A stretch of DNA of 64,000 nucleotides from positions 901,072 to 965,071 of the forward strand of contig JADNRY010000006.1 in NCBI GenBank assembly GCA_015501585.1. The letters are read 5' to 3'. The notes beneath the pieces were generated by a model. That model did no database searches, had not been told where the DNA came from, and saw nothing but the letters and a program-made list of their open reading frames with translations. Shown in pieces: positions 1 to 10,197 of this stretch (the first letter of the stretch is position 1; each line of letters opens with the position of its first letter). A program made the translations under genes and the position numbers. Origin of the DNA: Rhodocollybia butyracea. Its lineage: Eukaryota > Basidiomycota > Agaricomycetes > Agaricales > Omphalotaceae.

Positions 1-1784
1 TCAAAGCCAATGTGACTCTAATATCCCCGCAGGAAATTCCCCAAGAACCTACCCAGCCAGGAATGCCTCGAGCCATGTATGTAAATCACCAGAAAGTAAA
101 CTCGCTTCTTGGAGATGCTACACGCTGTGTTGATGAGGTGACTTTCTCCACCGTTGGTGATCCGAGTGCCTCACCTCCCAATTATCTTGCTCCACCGCAA
201 GGAATGGGTACCGGCCATTTCCTCAATTCTTCGGATATAGGATCCAGTGTCCCTGTCTCTCCAATTACGACGAACCCCAACTGGCAGTCAGAACAATCTC
301 GCAGTACAGACGATTTCGCTATGGGGTCACCCATTGGAAATCGATTTGGCACATACCCCCAAAGTGGAGCGACGGGTTATTCCTTACCAGATCGTCCATC
401 ATCTCTAAATCCAATGATCAGCGAAGATGATTCATTCTCATCCTCTGTAGCGACTGCCCTAAACGCACGAAAATCGATTGAAGGGCCGGCTCCGTCCTAT
501 GATACATACCAAGATCATCTTCCTGGTCCGCCCTCTGGCGCTGCAGCGCCTCTTGTGATGCCCAGTCCTTGGGAACCACTTTCGCTGTCAGACCCGAACT
601 CGAATTCTAATGACCAGAGAATTAGCACCTACGACGACGACGTTGGCCTGGCATATATGACCAACACTGAGGAAGTAAAATCTAATGTTGGGGATGGCCC
701 CGGACATGCGCGCCAGGAGGTGCACTTTGGGCAGGTTCATGATATCGACATGGAGATGGAAAAGCGGTATGACCAAGAGGCACTGCAAGTAGAGAGCGTA
801 TCTGAGCCTCGTTCTTCACCTAAACGTATTCCTCCCCCTACTTTTAGCACAGAAGATGAAGAACGAGCCATGAATGCTGCTGTTGCAAGGGAACTAAGTC
901 GAGAGATGGATTCCTTGAAATTCAGTCCTGTTTCACCAGTCATATCTTCTATTCCTTCTCCGAGGGTTGAAATTTCCCAGGCAAGCAGCAGGGAACGAGA
1001 GTCATCCTTTGGATCAGGCGTTACGGAGAACGAGCGCAGATCCGTCTCCCCTCCAATTGCATCTGTGTCTTCGTTTACCCAGCCTAGTGGTTCTCACAGT
1101 CCCATACAAACCGATCTTCATAACGATGATATCGACAAACCAACATCACCTGTATCGACTCATAATCTTTCACCTAGAATGTCTCTCCCAGAGCGCACTA
1201 CATCGAATGAGTCAAGCTACCGCACACCTCCTGAATACCCGCGTCTGGCTGGTGCCTCACCTTTTGGACAGCGGTCCACTGCGTCATTAGTAGGCAATGC
1301 TCCCTCTTCTCCTGTTGTTGGGGGTGCACCCCGAACCATATCCGCTGCCGCATTCCGCCGACCTGTGGCTGTACCAGGTCGTTCAACAAGTAATGACATT
1401 GGTTCTGGGCCAGGAATACGCTCCTCGTCTCCTCTAGTGGACGTCAGTCCACTGCAACCCAAGAAACGAGGTCTTCCTAATGCTCCGCATATGTCCAACT
1501 TGGTGCAGTCTAACACTTGGTCTCCAGATCCTCATCCAGGTAATTTTGATCCAGGCAATCGTGTTTCTCAAGCTGGCAGCGATGATCACTATGATTATAT
1601 CAGTGCTTATACGGATGCACCCCCGGGATCTGGAAGTCCTCAAAAGAGCGATTATGGGAGTCTGGGACAGATTAGGGTGGCAAATGACCAAGGGGGTTCA
1701 TCGCCTGTAGAGGGTCAATTCCCTGCCCAGCCTGGCTATAGAGATGGAAGATATACAACAAACCTTGAGGGTGAATTAAGATAG
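1..1784 (+). CDS. Ser/Pro-rich hypothetical protein, 3' part (5' end outside window)
   Basis: The reading frame is open from the first bases of the window, so the start lies upstream; about 590 residues are visible. No domain is recognisable. The protein is rich in Ser, Pro, Asn and Gly with many SP/TP pairs, as in disordered, phosphorylated fungal regulatory or cell-surface proteins. One short charged helical segment around residues 285-305 (EDEERAMNAAVARELSREMD) interrupts the disorder. There is no intron in this stretch. The stop is TAG at 1782-1784, about 260 bp before the next gene on the same strand. It could be the cytoplasmic tail of a membrane protein or the C-terminal tail of a signalling protein; the sequence in the window cannot decide. 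Coding is certain from the long open frame and codon pattern; the function is unknown. Confidence 0.75.
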   Translation, partial: KANVTLISPQEIPQEPTQPGMPRAMYVNHQKVNSLLGDATRCVDEVTFSTVGDPSASPPNYLAPPQGMGTGHFLNSSDIGSSVPVSPITTNPNWQSEQSRSTDDFAMGSPIGNRFGTYPQSGATGYSLPDRPSSLNPMISEDDSFSSSVATALNARKSIEGPAPSYDTYQDHLPGPPSGAAAPLVMPSPWEPLSLSDPNSNSNDQRISTYDDDVGLAYMTNTEEVKSNVGDGPGHARQEVHFGQVHDIDMEMEKRYDQEALQVESVSEPRSSPKRIPPPTFSTEDEERAMNAAVARELSREMDSLKFSPVSPVISSIPSPRVEISQASSRERESSFGSGVTENERRSVSPPIASVSSFTQPSGSHSPIQTDLHNDDIDKPTSPVSTHNLSPRMSLPERTTSNESSYRTPPEYPRLAGASPFGQRSTASLVGNAPSSPVVGGAPRTISAAAFRRPVAVPGRSTSNDIGSGPGIRSSSPLVDVSPLQPKKRGLPNAPHMSNLVQSNTWSPDPHPGNFDPGNRVSQAGSDDHYDYISAYTDAPPGSGSPQKSDYGSLGQIRVANDQGGSSPVEGQFPAQPGYRDGRYTTNLEGELR

Positions 1785-2047
1785 CTTAAGCTTAGTGACC
1801 AGGGACACGGGAGGAGGTTAACCTAGGCTAAAAGGGTGTGGTAAAGTGTATGTATACAAGCATAAATCCACCAATGTCTGGAGTAAGTATATTTGTATAT
1901 TATTTCCTAGTTCAATTGCGTAAGATGCTTATTCAGCAGCAGTCTACCCCACGGTTTTCATTTCCTTTCTTTTGTGCTCATGTTTCCCCAGTAATACGCT
2001 TCAAACTAAAGGAATACTTGTTCTTCCCATTCACGCGACAGCTGGCC

Positions 2048-4367
2048 ATGCCATCGCATGTCGGATCATACTTTAAATATTCAAGTCAAGTTCAAAGCGT
2101 GGGGCAGAGCGACGACTCGGACTCGCAAAACGCTCACATACCCGAAAGTGAATTGCTTCCCGAACCTAACAAAACGGGAAAAAACGCCCTCTACACTACT
2201 CATGCGGTTGGTCGAGGAATTGTTGCAATAGCTATACTGTCCTGGTGGTCATGTACTCTGGCGTTGCGGCCTGCTGGCTATGGATGGTAAGCTTTCCAGC
2301 ACGGTAATTACGCGTTTTAACTAGTTGTGCAGGGTCGCTCAAACAGTAATCACTTGGTTTGCCTTGTTGTAAGTGCTATGTCAAACGTCGTTCGAGAATC
2401 TGGGTCAACTGGCACTCATTTCTCTAAAGTTTAATTGCTTCCTCATTCGTTTCTCTACATAAACTGACATCTTCTGCACGACGACATATATATATCTACC
2501 ATTCAGTGTGGTTTCGCGCTCCTTATGCTGCTCGCCTTGCCCTAGGTTGGCTTATTGTAGTCGGAGTCTTCATGGCGCTTGTGTTTGGGTTTAAACGGAA
2601 GGATAACGAGGTTCTATCGTTCATTTGGTCTTGATTAAAGACCCGACTCATTCACAGCTTTCCAGGTTTCGTCTGGTGGACGGGCGATCCCTCTTCTCGG
2701 AGTGCTTGTCTTCCAGACAATTCTCTGGCTGACCTCAGAAGATCAATCGAAAATACAATGGTCAGATTTCATTCTAGAAGATGTTGATACGTTTAAGTAT
2801 ACTTACGAATAAACATCAGGCCTAGGGTCGTAGTGGCTCTTTTCTCGCAACAAGTGATCGCTATGTTTGTGTTGAAGACAAGGGCAGGTTTTGATATTTT
2901 CAATTGGATTGTTGGAGCTGTGGTCGATTTCTTCAGCTCTGATATTCCAGCACAAGTGTTCATGTGGGACCAGGTGACAGTCAGCAAAGAATGGTTCATA
3001 ATCAATGTTGTAAGTGACACATTCACTGCTTAGTAGACTCGTTGGACTGGTATGTTAAAAGGTTGCGGCCGTGTTCTTTTACCTGGCTTTCGTGGAGGTC
3101 TTGTATTATTTCGGAGTAATGGAATGGGTGCTGAAAAAACTGTAAGTGTGTCTTTGTACTCCTCCTTCTGCGATGCTCGATGACTGGTAGTGCCTGGTTT
3201 TTCTACTACACAATGGACATTTCCGGTGCCGAAGCAGTCGTAGCAGCCGCTTCCCCAATCGTCGGTCAAGGCGACGCAGCGTGTCTGGTCAGACCATACA
3301 TGAATTGTACGTATTTCTGCTAAGAAAATAACAGATCTTAAAAAATAATTCTTCCTCAGCGATGACGCGCTCAGAGCTACGTGAGTTTTTTCGGTTCCAT
3401 ATGAGTATCATCCAAAATATATTCACAACACGGTCATAGATCTCGTTTTGGCTTCAGGTTATTCTACTATCTCTGGCAGCTTTCTGTCTTTATACGTACT
3501 ACTGGGGGTACCTGCGCCAAACCTCATCACGTCTACAATTATGAGCGTACCTGCAGTAATTTCCATAAGTAAGATGCGCTGTCCCGAGACGGAAGAACCA
3601 GTAACACGTGGAAATGTCATTGTGAGTCGTGAGGGGGAAAAACATAAGTTGGTAGGGTTTTGCACCCATTCTTGTATGATACGTTATTTTGACTTTGCAC
3701 GTTAGGATAATGCCCTCCAAGCCTTCTTCAATGGTGCTAGATTTGGACTGTACATAGTTGGGCAGATAATGTATACTATCATCTTGGGTTATTACACGAG
3801 ATCTAATTCAACGACGTAGCGCCAACACACTTGTTTTCTTGTCACTTCTTACTCTGTGAGTTTATGGTTCACTCTTCTTACTAGCCGCTCATCTCTCATA
3901 GTGTCAACTCGCTTCTTACATGGATCGGACTCGGTTTCGGTGTCCACCAACTTACATTACAACTAATCTTTGGCTATATCTTTTACCCTTTTGCATTCCT
4001 TATTGGGATCCCTCATCATGAGCTCCTCCCTGTCGCCCGTCTTTTAGCCACCAAATTCGTAGCCAACGAACTGGTCGCATACACAGAGCTTCAGGCGTTG
4101 ATGAAAACTGATGGAGCATTATCGCCTAGAGCTTATACGATCACGACATTCGCTTTGTGTGGGTTTGCAAATATGAGCTCGTTGGCCGTAACTGGTGTTA
4201 TCTCTGCGCTTGCGCCGGTCAAGTCCACGACAGTTGCCAAGATTGCGTTTTCCGCTTTGCTTTGTGGGTTTTTGTCCACGTTGCAGACTGCTGCTATTGC
4301 GTGAGTTATTTCTGAGAATGTCTCCACCGCAGCGTCTAAAATCACCTCTAGTGCGATGCTGATTTGA
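2048..4367 (+). CDS. Concentrative nucleoside transporter (CNT/SLC28 family)
   Basis: Multi-exon gene for a polytopic plasma-membrane protein of the CNT family, which imports nucleosides with Na+ or H+. The first exon begins [11 protein letters not shown] and has a polar N-terminus, followed by a first hydrophobic segment ([13 protein letters not shown]). Later exons carry the family core: [28 protein letters not shown], a re-entrant region with [52 protein letters not shown], and [20 protein letters not shown]. The distal exon [14 protein letters not shown]...[12 protein letters not shown] appears to end in TGA at 4302, but a GTGAGT donor there with an acceptor at 4350-4351 gives a final micro-exon that completes AIAAMLI-stop. 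This matches the usual CNT C-terminus, so I place the stop at 4365-4367. Many introns of about 50 bp split the gene. Substrate preference cannot be read. Confidence 0.87.
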
Positions 4368-4800
4368 GATCACATTCGGAATTGGGTAGTACATTGTAGA
4401 CTTTCTTGATACGCGTATCTTTCTCCATATCTATGGTACCCCAGGACATTGCTGGATGTCTGCACTCAATAAAATCATTAGTCTGCCCACACTTGGCGTT
4501 CATATGAGTCTTCTCTCCAACTACTCACTACCCTGTTTCTCTGTTATTCTTTGTGAATGGGAAGGTTTGAGGACAAGGTCTCTTAAACTGCTCTAACGGT
4601 CAGGGGCTCTTCTTTTCTCCGGAAGACCCTTGTTTTCTTAAGACTTGTGTGTGCAGGAACGCGTCGTTGTGGCTGTACACAATTACGACGTCATAATTTC
4701 TGGCCCCGTGGTTATACCGAGTCCTCGCGTGCACATGCCTATGACTCAAGACGGAAGCAAACCCGCCGAGGCCTCAGCCAAGATGCGCACTTACTAAGTA
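4368..4800. other. Intergenic, no gene seen
   Basis: About 430 bp downstream of the transporter. No coding frame with recognisable similarity and no repeat structure were seen. It probably contains the 3' UTR of the transporter. Confidence 0.5.
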
Positions 4801-5320
4801 CCTACTAATATGGATTATGGATTATGGATTACACGGCCCATTCAGCCTTAGCCGAAAGTGGTCCCGCAAGGGAAACAGCCGGTCCCTACGCCAGCACAGG
4901 TAGCGAGCTCGACTCCCACAGAGAAGGTAGACTACAAGGCTGACGGAGGGATGGTAGCAAGGCCAGGTACATAAGTACAAGGCTAGCTGTTACACTACCT
5001 ATCTACTGCTCAATGGAGCACATTCTGCCCTAATAAAGAAGAGGGAGGATACTAGGGCAAAACCAGGTCTCCATACAGGCGTAACCACACTGTGGCCTTA
5101 ATGGCTCTTGGGAGATCCTGGGCGGCTTCCCGTGCTATCCCTACACTCGCACAAGTTACCAAATCCCATGCAACCGGTGGTGAAACCGGCGCACCAGCAC
5201 CCTAGGGTTTTATGTGAACACAAGAAGCAAAGTACCAAACCAACAGAGAGCTTTGATAACAGATTCTCCCTGATCCTCTTCTAACCACTACTCAATCTGC
5301 CACTTCCTGTCACTAGGCTA
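4801..5320 (-). mobile_element. Possible 3' end of a non-LTR retrotransposon (LINE-like tail)
   Basis: At 4809-4830 there is a short tandem run of a 7-mer (ATTATGG on the plus strand). Read on the minus strand it looks like the simple-repeat tail that ends many fungal LINEs. The adjoining 450 bp are GC-rich, non-coding, and share a motif (CCGGCTGTT near GGGACC) with the sequence downstream of the LINE remnant at 34.5 kb. No reverse transcriptase frame is attached here, so the assignment rests on the tail and this weak resemblance only. Confidence 0.3.
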
Positions 5321-7560
5321 AATAGGACAATAAAGGTTCGAAGAGAACTGCTAAGCAAACAGAGGAAAAAGGAGTAGCATGTTGCTGGGGGTATAGAGGA
5401 GGTGGAAGGGAGATATCTGTGTCCCAAAGACATGCCAGCCTTGTGTCAGCACTAACTTTCAAATCTGTGTGGTTTGAGATCAGGAAGCGCTGAGTAACAA
5501 GCAAGATTCAGAGGCTGTAACCAGGTAGAAGGGCATGAATGCAAAACCCAGATTGTAGTCCAATGCATGCAATGGGACCAAGACATCTGTGGAAAGGAAT
5601 ATGGTGATATGGTGATAAATCAACGAATACTACATACAAATTTGTTAGCAATTATAGGTGTGTAAAGCATACCTTGAAGACATTCAAATGTATCGACTGT
5701 GTCCATAGCATGCCAAATTCCCTCTGAGTATAAGCAAGTCTGCAGTGCATGAAGAACATGCACTTCATTCAGCAAAATACAACACTCAGTGTGAAGACGT
5801 GATTGAAGGCGACCTTCGAAATTACCGCTTGAAATGTTCAATTTATAGATACTAACTAGTATTACAGGTAGCGGCGACACGGTGGTGAGGTGAAGGTACA
5901 CAAGCAATCATGGTTTTCTCCACTCATTCCGAGGAAGAGTCAAAGTGGACACTGAACGCCGTGTTATTGATGATCTCAGAATGTCGAGAGTTCCAAGCAT
6001 CAACAAAGGCAGAAGCATGTGATGGTTCATGGAAGACTAGTTGAAGATGACAGCATGTAGGACTAAGATGTGTAATATGGTATGGTTGCCTAAGAGGATG
6101 TGAGGTGCTGCCAAGCCTTGTGCACCAGGTGAGGAGATAGGCACGGAGGGCTTGAAGATTGCTGGGAAAGACTCTACTGGATGTAGAGATGCGGACCACT
6201 GACCCAGAGATGAGGCAATTGGTTTTCCGACATTTGTTTGGTCAGTTTTGGGGAGGTGAGGAAGACTGAACTTGTTCCAATGAGGGCATAGTAAAGAGAG
6301 AAGAGGTGCATGGCGAAAGGAGGCCTGAAATTGATGCTGGAGTTCCATAGAGCTATGGAGGAACTTGTATGTGCCCCTTGTTCGCTTGAGGTCTCAGACT
6401 CTGGTGCAGAGGTCCTCAGTGACATCACAGAGGCCTCAGATGTGTTCTCCCAACAATGCTATTTCTGTGCGGAACATATGTTCCAGGCAAAGGTCATTGC
6501 TATCCAACCAATACCTAGCGGTTGATGCCGCTTCCTTGGTACCAGAAGTGTTCAGGATCAACCTGGACCCAGATGGATATTGGAGAGATGGCAGATTGAC
6601 AGAGGCTTGAGGAGAAAGCTTCTTCATCTCAGCCATGTTCACTTCTCGGTTCTTCCTCTCTGACCTCTTCCCATCCAATTTCTTCATTGTACATCCCATT
6701 AGATTTGCAATAGTGATGAAATCGCTGGAATCATCCAGCTGAGATGGCATTGTTGTGGGTGGCAAGCTGGTATTGTCACCCATTGAGCAGCGGATAAAGT
6801 TGGGTATCAGTTTTGCAGCAATAAGAAAATGTCTCAGAATATTTTGCAGGCAGTGGTTTGTGTAATGGTGTAACAACCGCTGTAAATTTTGTCATTTGAT
6901 AGTGATACCAACGAGAGATGCTTCTGGACTTCGTGATGTGGTTGTGTCATTGTAGAGTTAGTTTTGGGGTGAATGAAACAAAGATGTTCAGCAGAGGGGT
7001 AGCCAGTCAGTTTGGTGAGGTGCTGATTGAGTTCCTTGCTGTCATGTGAGAGAACAGATGCAGCAACACACAGGCTACAATTGTAAGCTGCTATGTTTGC
7101 ATATTTGTGTGAGCTCACCCTTGTTTTTTTTGGTCCACGCTGTCAGATTTGAATACTTACTGGCTTTATTTCTTCCAAGTTCTGGGCCTTCAAATATCCT
7201 TTCTCTGATGCCAAATCTCTAATATTTCTGGCTAGTACATACCTGGATACTACAGTAGTAGGCTTATTTCAAGCTGCATAATACTTCATTGAATATAGAA
7301 TACCAGCCAATACTCAATTCTACTGAAGAATCATAAATTTGGCAATTTGGGCGCTTAATACTATCATTTTTGGCGGCCAGCTACACCAGCACCAACTAAA
7401 ATGGCTTGCTGTCTGATAAAAGAGGTTCAGAGAGGTGTTTTTACTCCTGCAACACCAGCTGCATAGATATCTAAATACATACACCTACACATAAGAACTA
7501 CCCTGCAGGCGATGGTCAACTTGTCATTTTTTTGGCCAAGTCATGGGTCATCTGAGTGAG
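5321..7560. other. Gene-poor stretch with only short open frames
   Basis: About 2.2 kb between repeats. The minus strand holds several overlapping short open frames (60-146 codons), the longest at 6436-6876, none resembling a known family. They may be remains of a degraded element or simply chance. I do not call a gene here. Confidence 0.4.
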
Positions 7561-8560
7561 ATTCAGTCTTAAATCCCCCAGCCGCAGTCATACAGTTGTT
7601 CTCAAATTGTCAGACCAATTGGACTGATCAAAACCAAAAGGACCGATTTGACCGACCAGGGAATCCCCCTCCCCCTCCCAAAAGTCACAGGATCACTTAG
7701 TAATATCACTATAGTCATCACCTATACCGGCATCCGGCAACTCCTATCTTACATTCCCTAATCAGGTGTACTGACCACGGACCTTGTTCACGGACTTAGT
7801 GTACTGACTTCACCAACTTACTAATACTGTACGTATCTGTAATATGTATGTGGAAATTTCATACTTCACAAGTGCACTGACTATATAATACATTTGTTGG
7901 CTTGCTACCTATGCGTGATGCCTTCACTGAGTTTACCCACTGACTATCCCCTCTAGTCTGGTATGCAATATCAGTGAGATGACCATCCAGCCAAATTTCT
8001 AAAGCCTACTAGGTTCACCAACTATCCTCACTGCTGTAGCATCTGTTGTAAGTACACTGACCATTCTCATGACTTTTCACACCCAGTAAGTGCACTGACC
8101 AACCTGGCTGCCCTGGCATCTGTTGTAGGTAAACCAACTATTCTCACAATTTTCTACACCTACTAAGTACACTGACTATCCTCACTGCTGTAGTATCTGT
8201 TGTAGGTAGGCTGACTGTTCTCACCACTTTCCATGCCTACAAAATGCACTGACTGTCCTCACTGCCTTAGCATCCGTTGTAGGTATGCTGACCATTCTAA
8301 CGACTTTCCATGCCTACTCAGTGCACTTACTATCCTCACCGCTGTAGTGTCTGTTGTAGGTAGGCTGACTGTTCTCACAACTTTCCATGCCTACTAAATG
8401 CCCTGACCATCCTCACTGCCATAGCATATGTTGTAGGTATACTGACCATTTTAACAACTTTCCATGCCTACTAAGTGCACTGACTATCTTCACTGCTACA
8501 GTAGCATCTCATACAGGGGATTGGGAGGGGGATTCCCCTGGCCACAGTCGTATCATCTTT
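7561..8560. mobile_element. Degenerate repeat element enclosing a minisatellite
   Basis: The flanks of the tandem array at 8000-8510 resemble each other. At 7653-7676 there is CCAGGGAATCCCCCTCCCC, and its inverted counterpart lies at 8520-8545 (GGGAGGGGGATTCCCCTGG). A diverged direct match between 7571-7625 and 8536-8590 (CCGCAGTC.TA... / CCACAGTCGTA...) is also visible. This suggests one old non-autonomous element with an internal tandem array. There is no coding capacity. Confidence 0.35.
8000..8510. repeat. Minisatellite, 77-bp unit, about 6.5 copies
   Basis: The marker ATCTGTTGTAGGTA and its variants recurs at 8041, 8118, 8195, 8272, 8349 and 8426, exactly 77 bp apart each time. Each unit also carries CACTGACTATCCTCACTGC and CTTTCCATGCCTACTAAGTG. 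Copies differ by a few substitutions but not by length. More diverged half-units extend upstream to about 7770. Confidence 0.9.
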
Positions 8561-8619
8561 CTGGACAATTTGGTCTCAGTTTGGCAGGGCAGCCGCCCTG
8601 TGGGAACTAGCAGACTATA

Positions 8620-8872
8620 CAGTGGATGCAAAAACTGATGTCACCCCCCAAATCAGGAAGGCAGCTCTGCAGCCTGTTCAAACCCTTTTAACCTTGTCAA
8701 ACCGACTTTGAAACAGCAGCAGCATCATAGATACATGGATTTTTTTACTTTAAACTATACCACTGACTATAATTCATCTCTAAACATTGTATCTGTGCAG
8801 TAAAACAAGGTTCAGCCTGCTCCAGAGCTACCTTCCCAATTTGGGGGGTGACATCAGTTTTCGCATCCACTG
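8620..8872. mobile_element. MITE with 34-bp inverted ends and TA flanks (Tc1/mariner-like)
   Basis: The left end starts CAGTGGATGCAAAAACTGAT (8620-8653) and the right end (8839-8872) is its reverse complement with one mismatch. TA dinucleotides directly flank both ends (8618-8619 and 8873-8874), as expected for Tc1/mariner target duplication. The element is 253 bp with no open frame, so it would have been mobilised by a transposase encoded elsewhere. The near-perfect ends suggest a fairly young insertion. Confidence 0.85.
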
Positions 8873-9344
8873 TATACCATCCGTATGGATCATTGGATCA
8901 TCAGTGTATAACTAGTGATCCCCTTTGGGGCTCTTTGGATGTAGCTTGCGTGTTGTGAAAATATGTAGATATTTATCAGAGAAAGAAATAATGAAATTTA
9001 GGGTGTTGTCATCACTGACTTTACATATATCTACATGATAGTTGTTGCTTTGAAAGTGGTGAAAAACTAACCAATGGGTGTGAACTGTACCTCTGGACTG
9101 AGTCTCCACCATGGCAAGGTAACAAACACCATCTTCATCTCCAACATAAACATATGTCGGCTGGAAGGAAACATTATGTGACATATTACTTTCACCTGCG
9201 AAGACAAATACAATGAAAAACGCACACACACCCAACTTTGTAAGACATTTCGCGTAATGACCCTCATAATGTTAAACTTTCACATGAGCGGGACATGCTA
9301 ACAAGGACATATATTTGGGTGACATTAGAAAATAGGGAATACCA

Positions 9345-9425
9345 CTTTGGCCTAGTGGTTATTGTGTCAGCCCGGGTTATCTAGGTAGAGCTCTGTTGTT
9401 CAGTTCTCGCGCAGGGCAAGTTTTG
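9345..9425 (+). repeat. tRNA-related, SINE-like head
   Basis: TGGCCTAGTGGTTATTGTG resembles a tRNA A box (TRGCNNAGTGG). About 45 bp downstream, TTGTTCAGTTCTCGC resembles a degenerate B box (GGTTCGANTCC). No full cloverleaf can be folded by eye, so this is not a functional tRNA gene. It could be the head of a tRNA-derived SINE carried inside the inverted-repeat element. Confidence 0.4.
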
Positions 9426-9454
9426 TTTATCTTTTTGTTTTATATGTTCAAGCT

Positions 9455-9632
9455 GGTTAGGGTTCGGTTAGGGTTAGGGTTCTGTTAGCGGTTAGCTGTT
9501 AGGGTTTTTACGCGCGCGCGCAGCGCGGGTTGGTTAGGGTTTGGGGTTGGGTTGGTTAGGGTTGGGTTAGGGTTTGGGTTGGGTTTTAGGGTTAGGCGGG
9601 GGTCCGGGGGCAGCACCCCCGAGTTAGCGTTA
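9455..9632 (+). repeat. Interstitial telomere-like TTAGGG array with GC hairpin
   Basis: Many copies of TTAGGG, TTGGGT and TTAGGGTT variants are interrupted by a CGCGCGCGC run at 9511-9520. The array ends with a GC hairpin at 9597-9621 (GGGGGTCC...GCACCCCC). TTAGGG is the usual telomere unit of filamentous fungi. Units here are irregular, so this is an internal degenerate array rather than a chromosome end; ordinary genes lie on both sides. Confidence 0.75.
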
Positions 9633-10197
9633 GGGTTTGAGAATATTAATCAGGCCGGAGGCCTCTCAGTTTGGATTAATTCGAAGCATGCAATGAAGCG
9701 CCAGGAGCATAGATGCTTATGTAAAGCTTGGCATATATATTGCGGGGGTCATTACGCGAAACGTCTTACGAAGTTGGGTGCGTGCGCGATGTCCGTGTCC
9801 GAATACAATATGTGAACGTGGGAAGACGAAATTAGTGAAGAATGCACGCGCGCTTAGTTTAAAGACATATACCATCAGATGGACGTGGGAACTCGGAACA
9901 GAAATAAATGAGAGTGCAAGGAACGTAGCAAGCTACGTCATGAGTCCGCCCAGGGGATTCTAGAGCATCCAGCTTGGGATTTATTGTTTCATTTCGTTTA
10001 GAGTCGTTACGGTACGAGGCGTGAAGGTATGTATAACTTTTAAACCAGCTTTTGCATGATTCATTAGATCCTTTAAATCTGCACAGATGTCCAACGATTT
10101 TCAATATCTTTGGAAAAAGATGATAATTATGCAGTCGCGTACAGATACATATATGTATAGATAAATAATATGACTATTAAAATTACCTGACCCAATT

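Larger units (their letters stand above)
8912..9963. mobile_element. 1.05-kb terminal-inverted-repeat element with composite interior
   Basis: The left end begins CTAGTGATCCCCTTTGGGG and continues to GTAGCTTGC at 8941-8949. The right end (9929-9963), read on the minus strand, starts CTAGAATCCCCTGGGCGG and also reaches GTAGCTTGC. A second, inner inverted match pairs 9210-9265 with 9745-9800 (CACCCAACTT.GTAAGAC.TTTCGCGTAATGACCC). The two arms are therefore long diverged inverted repeats. The centre holds tRNA-like and telomere-like sequence described separately. The left arm has a 107-codon minus-strand frame with no recognised family. CTAG at both outer edges could be part of the ends or a 4-bp target duplication. 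Confidence 0.65.

Noticed and set aside
4302..4304. TGA as the end of the nucleoside transporter
   Set aside because: It overlaps a GTGAGT donor; splicing to 4352 gives the AIAAMLI ending typical for the family.
6436..6876. 146-codon minus-strand open frame
   Set aside because: No family resemblance, and neighbouring frames are short and broken; not enough to call a gene.
8000..8510. CRISPR-like array
   Set aside because: The 77-bp units are repeated end to end without unique spacers, and the window is eukaryotic.
9359..9420. A functional tRNA gene
   Set aside because: A- and B-box-like motifs are present but no acceptor or anticodon stem pairs can be formed by eye.
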